Source: Rhodophyticola sp.
GTDB lineage: Bacteria; Pseudomonadota; Alphaproteobacteria; Rhodobacterales; Rhodobacteraceae
Length of the DNA stretch: 44,220 bases
Reading direction: 5' to 3'
Assembly (NCBI GenBank): GCA_028279315.1
Contig: JANQNZ010000183.1
Location: forward strand, 1 to 44,220
The translations under genes were made by a program, and so were the position numbers. A model generated the notes under the pieces. That model was not told where the DNA came from. It was given only the letters and a program-made list of their open reading frames with translations, and did not search any database. Positions 42,093 through 44,220 of the stretch are shown in pieces. Every line of letters starts with the position of its first letter. Within the stretch, counting starts at the first letter, position 1.

Positions 42093-43118
42093 ATGGCGAA
42101 AGACATGCGTGTCGCCTCAATCACACCGGTGAAGAACGAGGGCCCATTCATCCTGGAATGGGTGGCCTATCATCGCCTGATTGGCGTGACCGATCCGCTG
42201 ATCTTCTCCAATGATTGCACCGACGGGTCGGACCTGCTCTTGGACCGGCTCGATGAGATGGGGTTGGTGCGCCATTACGCAAACCCCTCCATGATCATGG
42301 AGATTAGGCGCCACCACTTGGCGGTGATCAAATACATCAACAAACTCAGCCGCCTGAGGCGCGTCGATTGGGTTATCTCGTTCGATATGGATGAGTTTAT
42401 CTGCGTGAACACCGGCGCGGGGCGGCTTTTGGACCTCTTCCAGGCTTGCGACGGCGCCGATGTCATCAGCATCAACCAATTGAACTTCGGCTGCGCTGGG
42501 CATCAGCAGTTCACCGAAGAGCTCCAGATCGACCGATTTGACAAATGCCAAGCCTACACGGGTCGTACAAATCCACGTAATCCGCGGCGTGGAGTGAAGT
42601 CCTTCACCCGCGTCGGCGCGGATGTGAAACTGATCACCAACCATTCGCCGAGACCGTTCCCGGGACGAGGCAACGAGTTGCATTGGGTGAACGCGGCCAA
42701 TGCAGCACTGCCCGATGAGTTGAAGACGCGCGAGATCAAGTCGCTCGATGAGACCTATGTGAGTTACGAGCTTGCGCAATTAAACCACTACGCCCTGCGC
42801 TCTATGGACAGCTTTCTGACCCAGGCCGCGCGGGGAAATGCCAATCACGCAGACCAGCCCGCCGATTTGGGCTATTGGCGGCGCTACAACATCAACGAGG
42901 TTGAGAACAATCGGATTCAGCGATGGTCGGCCTCTGTCAGGGCTGCTGTTGCGGAGATGCTGAAGGATGCCGAACTGGCCGCGCTGTATCGGAATTGCGT
43001 TGTTGCTCATCGAGGACACATCAAGGAACTGCGGCAGGTCCCGGAGTTTGCCGATTTGCGACGCCGGGTTGGTCGGGTCCATCGCCGCGGCTGGGAGCAG
43101 CAGGAGCCAGCCGCCTGA
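42093..43118 (+). CDS. Glycosyltransferase family 2-type protein
   Basis: A 341-residue protein. VASITPVKNEGPFILEWVAYHRLIGV (8-33) and FSNDCTDGSDLLL are the donor-binding start, and FDMDEFI is the DxD-type metal site. It matches the Glyco_tranf_2_4 group common in roseobacters, thought to act in cell-surface polysaccharide synthesis. No signal peptide or membrane segment. Stands alone; donor and acceptor unknown. Confidence 0.88.
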   Translation: MAKDMRVASITPVKNEGPFILEWVAYHRLIGVTDPLIFSNDCTDGSDLLLDRLDEMGLVRHYANPSMIMEIRRHHLAVIKYINKLSRLRRVDWVISFDMDEFICVNTGAGRLLDLFQACDGADVISINQLNFGCAGHQQFTEELQIDRFDKCQAYTGRTNPRNPRRGVKSFTRVGADVKLITNHSPRPFPGRGNELHWVNAANAALPDELKTREIKSLDETYVSYELAQLNHYALRSMDSFLTQAARGNANHADQPADLGYWRRYNINEVENNRIQRWSASVRAAVAEMLKDAELAALYRNCVVAHRGHIKELRQVPEFADLRRRVGRVHRRGWEQQEPAA

Positions 43119-43162
43119 CGCTAGACCTGGGCCTCCGCAATCGCTACATCATGGCCCCGTGC

Positions 43163-43239
43163 GCTCCCTTAGCTCAACTGGATAGAGCAGCCGACTTCTA
43201 ATCGGCAGGTTGAGGGTTCGAGTCCTTCAGGGAGCGCCA
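43163..43239 (+). tRNA. tRNA-Arg (anticodon TCT)
   Basis: A 77-nt cloverleaf: acceptor GCTCCCT with AGGGAGC, TA at 8-9, D arm GCTC/GAGC, anticodon stem CCGAC/ATCGG-like with loop CTTCTAA, T arm GAGGG-TTCGAGT-CCTTC, discriminator G and encoded CCA. Anticodon TCT reads AGA and AGG arginine codons. Confidence 0.95.
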
Positions 43240-43260
43240 ATTCACACCCCACATCCGCAC

Positions 43261-43283
43261 CCGAATCACAAAACGGTGATCGG
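43261..43283 (+). terminator. Possible tRNA terminator
   Basis: ccg-a-atcac (43261-43269) pairs with gtgat-cgg (43276-43283) around aaaacg, with one bulged base. It lies 22 bases after the tRNA. No T-run, so weak. Confidence 0.35.
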
Positions 43284-43457
43284 AACACAGAACCACCCAG
43301 GCGGGCGAGAATTGACGTCAATCTCCGCGATTTCCCCGTTCAAACAGCGTGATAGGGGGCGAGTTTCTGAATTTGGGCGCGGCTTTTCAGTTCCGCCGGG
43401 CGCGCATTCGGCCTATAGTCGTCCGGGTCTGCTGCGCTGATTTTTGGGAGGGATTGG

Positions 43458-43745
43458 ATGATACGCTCGGAGCTGATCACCAAGCTTGCAGAGGAAAACC
43501 CGCATCTCTACCAACGGGACGTCGAACGGATCGTCAACGCGATTTTCGAAGAGATCATCGAGGCTATGGCCAAGGGCGACCGGGTGGAGCTGCGCGGTTT
43601 CGGCGCGTTTTCGGTGAAGAAGCGTGATGCCCGTGTGGGCCGCAATCCACGCACCGGCGAAAGCGTCGCGGTCGAAGAAAAGCATGTGCCGTTTTTTAAG
43701 GCGGGTAAGCTTCTGCGCGACCGGCTAAACGGGCAGGAGGGCTGA
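43458..43745 (+). CDS. ihfB: Integration host factor subunit beta
   Basis: A 95-residue HU/IHF-family protein. [27 protein letters not shown] and the DNA-bending arm GRNPRTGES with [15 protein letters not shown] identify the beta subunit. It pairs with IhfA to bend DNA at specific sites in recombination, replication and transcription. GGGAGGG ribosome site upstream. Followed closely by lapA. Confidence 0.95.
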   Translation: MIRSELITKLAEENPHLYQRDVERIVNAIFEEIIEAMAKGDRVELRGFGAFSVKKRDARVGRNPRTGESVAVEEKHVPFFKAGKLLRDRLNGQEG

Positions 43746-43754
43746 CCCCAGGTG

Positions 43755-44123
43755 ATGAGGTTTCTGCGATATGTGAAGTATGCGTTCCTGGCGCTTGTCG
43801 CGATTGCGCTGGTGATTTTGGCGCTCGCGAACCGAGGCACCGTGACGGTGAACCTTTTGCCTGACACGCTCGCCGCTTGGACCGGTCTGACCCAATCGAT
43901 CGAGTTGCCGTTGTTCCTGATTATCTTGGGCGGGGTCGTGACCGGGCTTTTGGTCGGGTTTGTCTGGGAATGGCTGCGCGAGCATCGTCACCGGGCGGAT
44001 GCCAGCCGCCAGCGCCGCGAGAAGACCAAGCTGGAGCGTGAGGTGCAGACCCTGAAAGGGCGTCAGAACGAAGGCAAAGATGACGTCCTGGCGCTCCTTG
44101 ACGATACCGAGGCCGCCCGTTAG
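43755..44123 (+). CDS. lapA: LapA family protein (DUF1049)
   Basis: A 122-residue protein with two transmembrane helices (around 9-25 and 53-72) and a charged, probably coiled C-terminal tail (RRHRADASRQRREKTKLEREVQTLKG-like segment). In Escherichia coli the LapA/LapB pair tunes lipopolysaccharide assembly; the alphaproteobacterial homologue is only assigned by family. ATG 43755 is chosen over the GTG one codon earlier. Ten bases after ihfB, so probably in one operon. Confidence 0.85.
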   Translation: MRFLRYVKYAFLALVAIALVILALANRGTVTVNLLPDTLAAWTGLTQSIELPLFLIILGGVVTGLLVGFVWEWLREHRHRADASRQRREKTKLEREVQTLKGRQNEGKDDVLALLDDTEAAR

Positions 44124-44135
44124 GGGCCAACGCCC

Positions 44136-44220
44136 ATGTCCGTTTCGATCAAATTTTGCGGCCTCAGCCGACCAGAGGATATTTCTGTCGCGGCAGAGCT
44201 TGGCGCGCGCTATGTGGGGT
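44136..44220 (+). CDS. trpF: Phosphoribosylanthranilate isomerase (N-terminus only)
   Basis: The 28 visible residues, [20 protein letters not shown] and on to GARYVG, match the start of TrpF, a TIM-barrel enzyme of tryptophan synthesis; the Cys in KFCGL is the catalytic general base. The gene runs off the right edge. It starts 12 bases after lapA. Confidence 0.85.
   Translation, partial: MSVSIKFCGLSRPEDISVAAELGARYVG

Noticed and set aside
1..44220. CRISPR array or prophage
   Set aside because: No regularly spaced direct repeats and no phage structural, lysis or integrase genes were seen; the REP units are irregularly placed.

Overview
The window looks like chromosome of a high-GC alphaproteobacterium of the Rhodobacteraceae (Roseobacter group). 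The signs are a class I lysyl-tRNA synthetase, a tandem glycine riboswitch ahead of gcvT-gcvH-gcvP, an NDUFS4-like complex I subunit gene, a Hint_2-type Hint protein, many small proteins typical of roseobacters (DUF427, DUF1801, DUF4329, DUF4864, DUF5665), and the order ihfB - lapA - trpF at the right edge. No prophage, plasmid or CRISPR array is visible. Most of the window is ordinary housekeeping chromosome with small regulatory and repeat elements between genes.

Layout. 1-3.8 kb: a truncated Hint protein gene, then leuA (minus) with a previously unlisted 28-residue leucine-rich leader ORF and alternative hairpins, and a divergent SDR gene. 3.9-9.9 kb: small secreted, DUF1801, Tat-type metallo-beta-lactamase-fold and zincin genes, gltX, a MATE exporter and a gamma-glutamylcyclotransferase-like gene. 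9.98-14.6 kb: promoter, tandem glycine riboswitch and the glycine cleavage operon gcvTHP. 14.6-17.4 kb: a DUF4329 protein, several very small ORFs with strong ribosome binding sites, a cold-shock gene, and a REP-associated tyrosine transposase (RAYT) whose own reading frame contains an inverted pair of REP units and whose stop codon lies in a third. 17.4-26.1 kb: ettA, a small DUF1127-like gene behind a short ORF and an intrinsic terminator, a PAS-GGDEF-EAL protein, nadD, a dispersed ~200 bp repeat, a PBP4-type peptidase, a flavin amine oxidase with an apparently circularly permuted domain order, and a TerB-like gene. 26.2-38.2 kb: lysK, DUF4864, a large pectate-lyase-like beta-helix protein, and a run of small conserved genes (DUF427, HugZ-like, DUF6206-like, trmL, two ABM-fold proteins, DUF5665, zf-TFIIB, MmcQ/YjbR) with several unknown secreted or membrane proteins. 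38.2-44.2 kb: an AT-richer orphan HTH-like gene, uvrB with a candidate LexA box, an unusual intergenic hairpin, an NDUFS4-like gene, a family 2-type glycosyltransferase, tRNA-Arg(TCT), ihfB, lapA and the start of trpF.

Working together: gcvTHP forms one glycine-inducible operon for glycine breakdown into one-carbon units. leuA appears to be controlled by ribosome-mediated attenuation through leucine codons. The most unusual items are the self-invaded RAYT/REP locus, the permuted amine oxidase, the leuA leader, the short ORF-terminator arrangement before the DUF1127-like gene, and a two-copy dispersed repeat, one copy of which carries an extra nested palindrome and the other of which abuts a REP unit.
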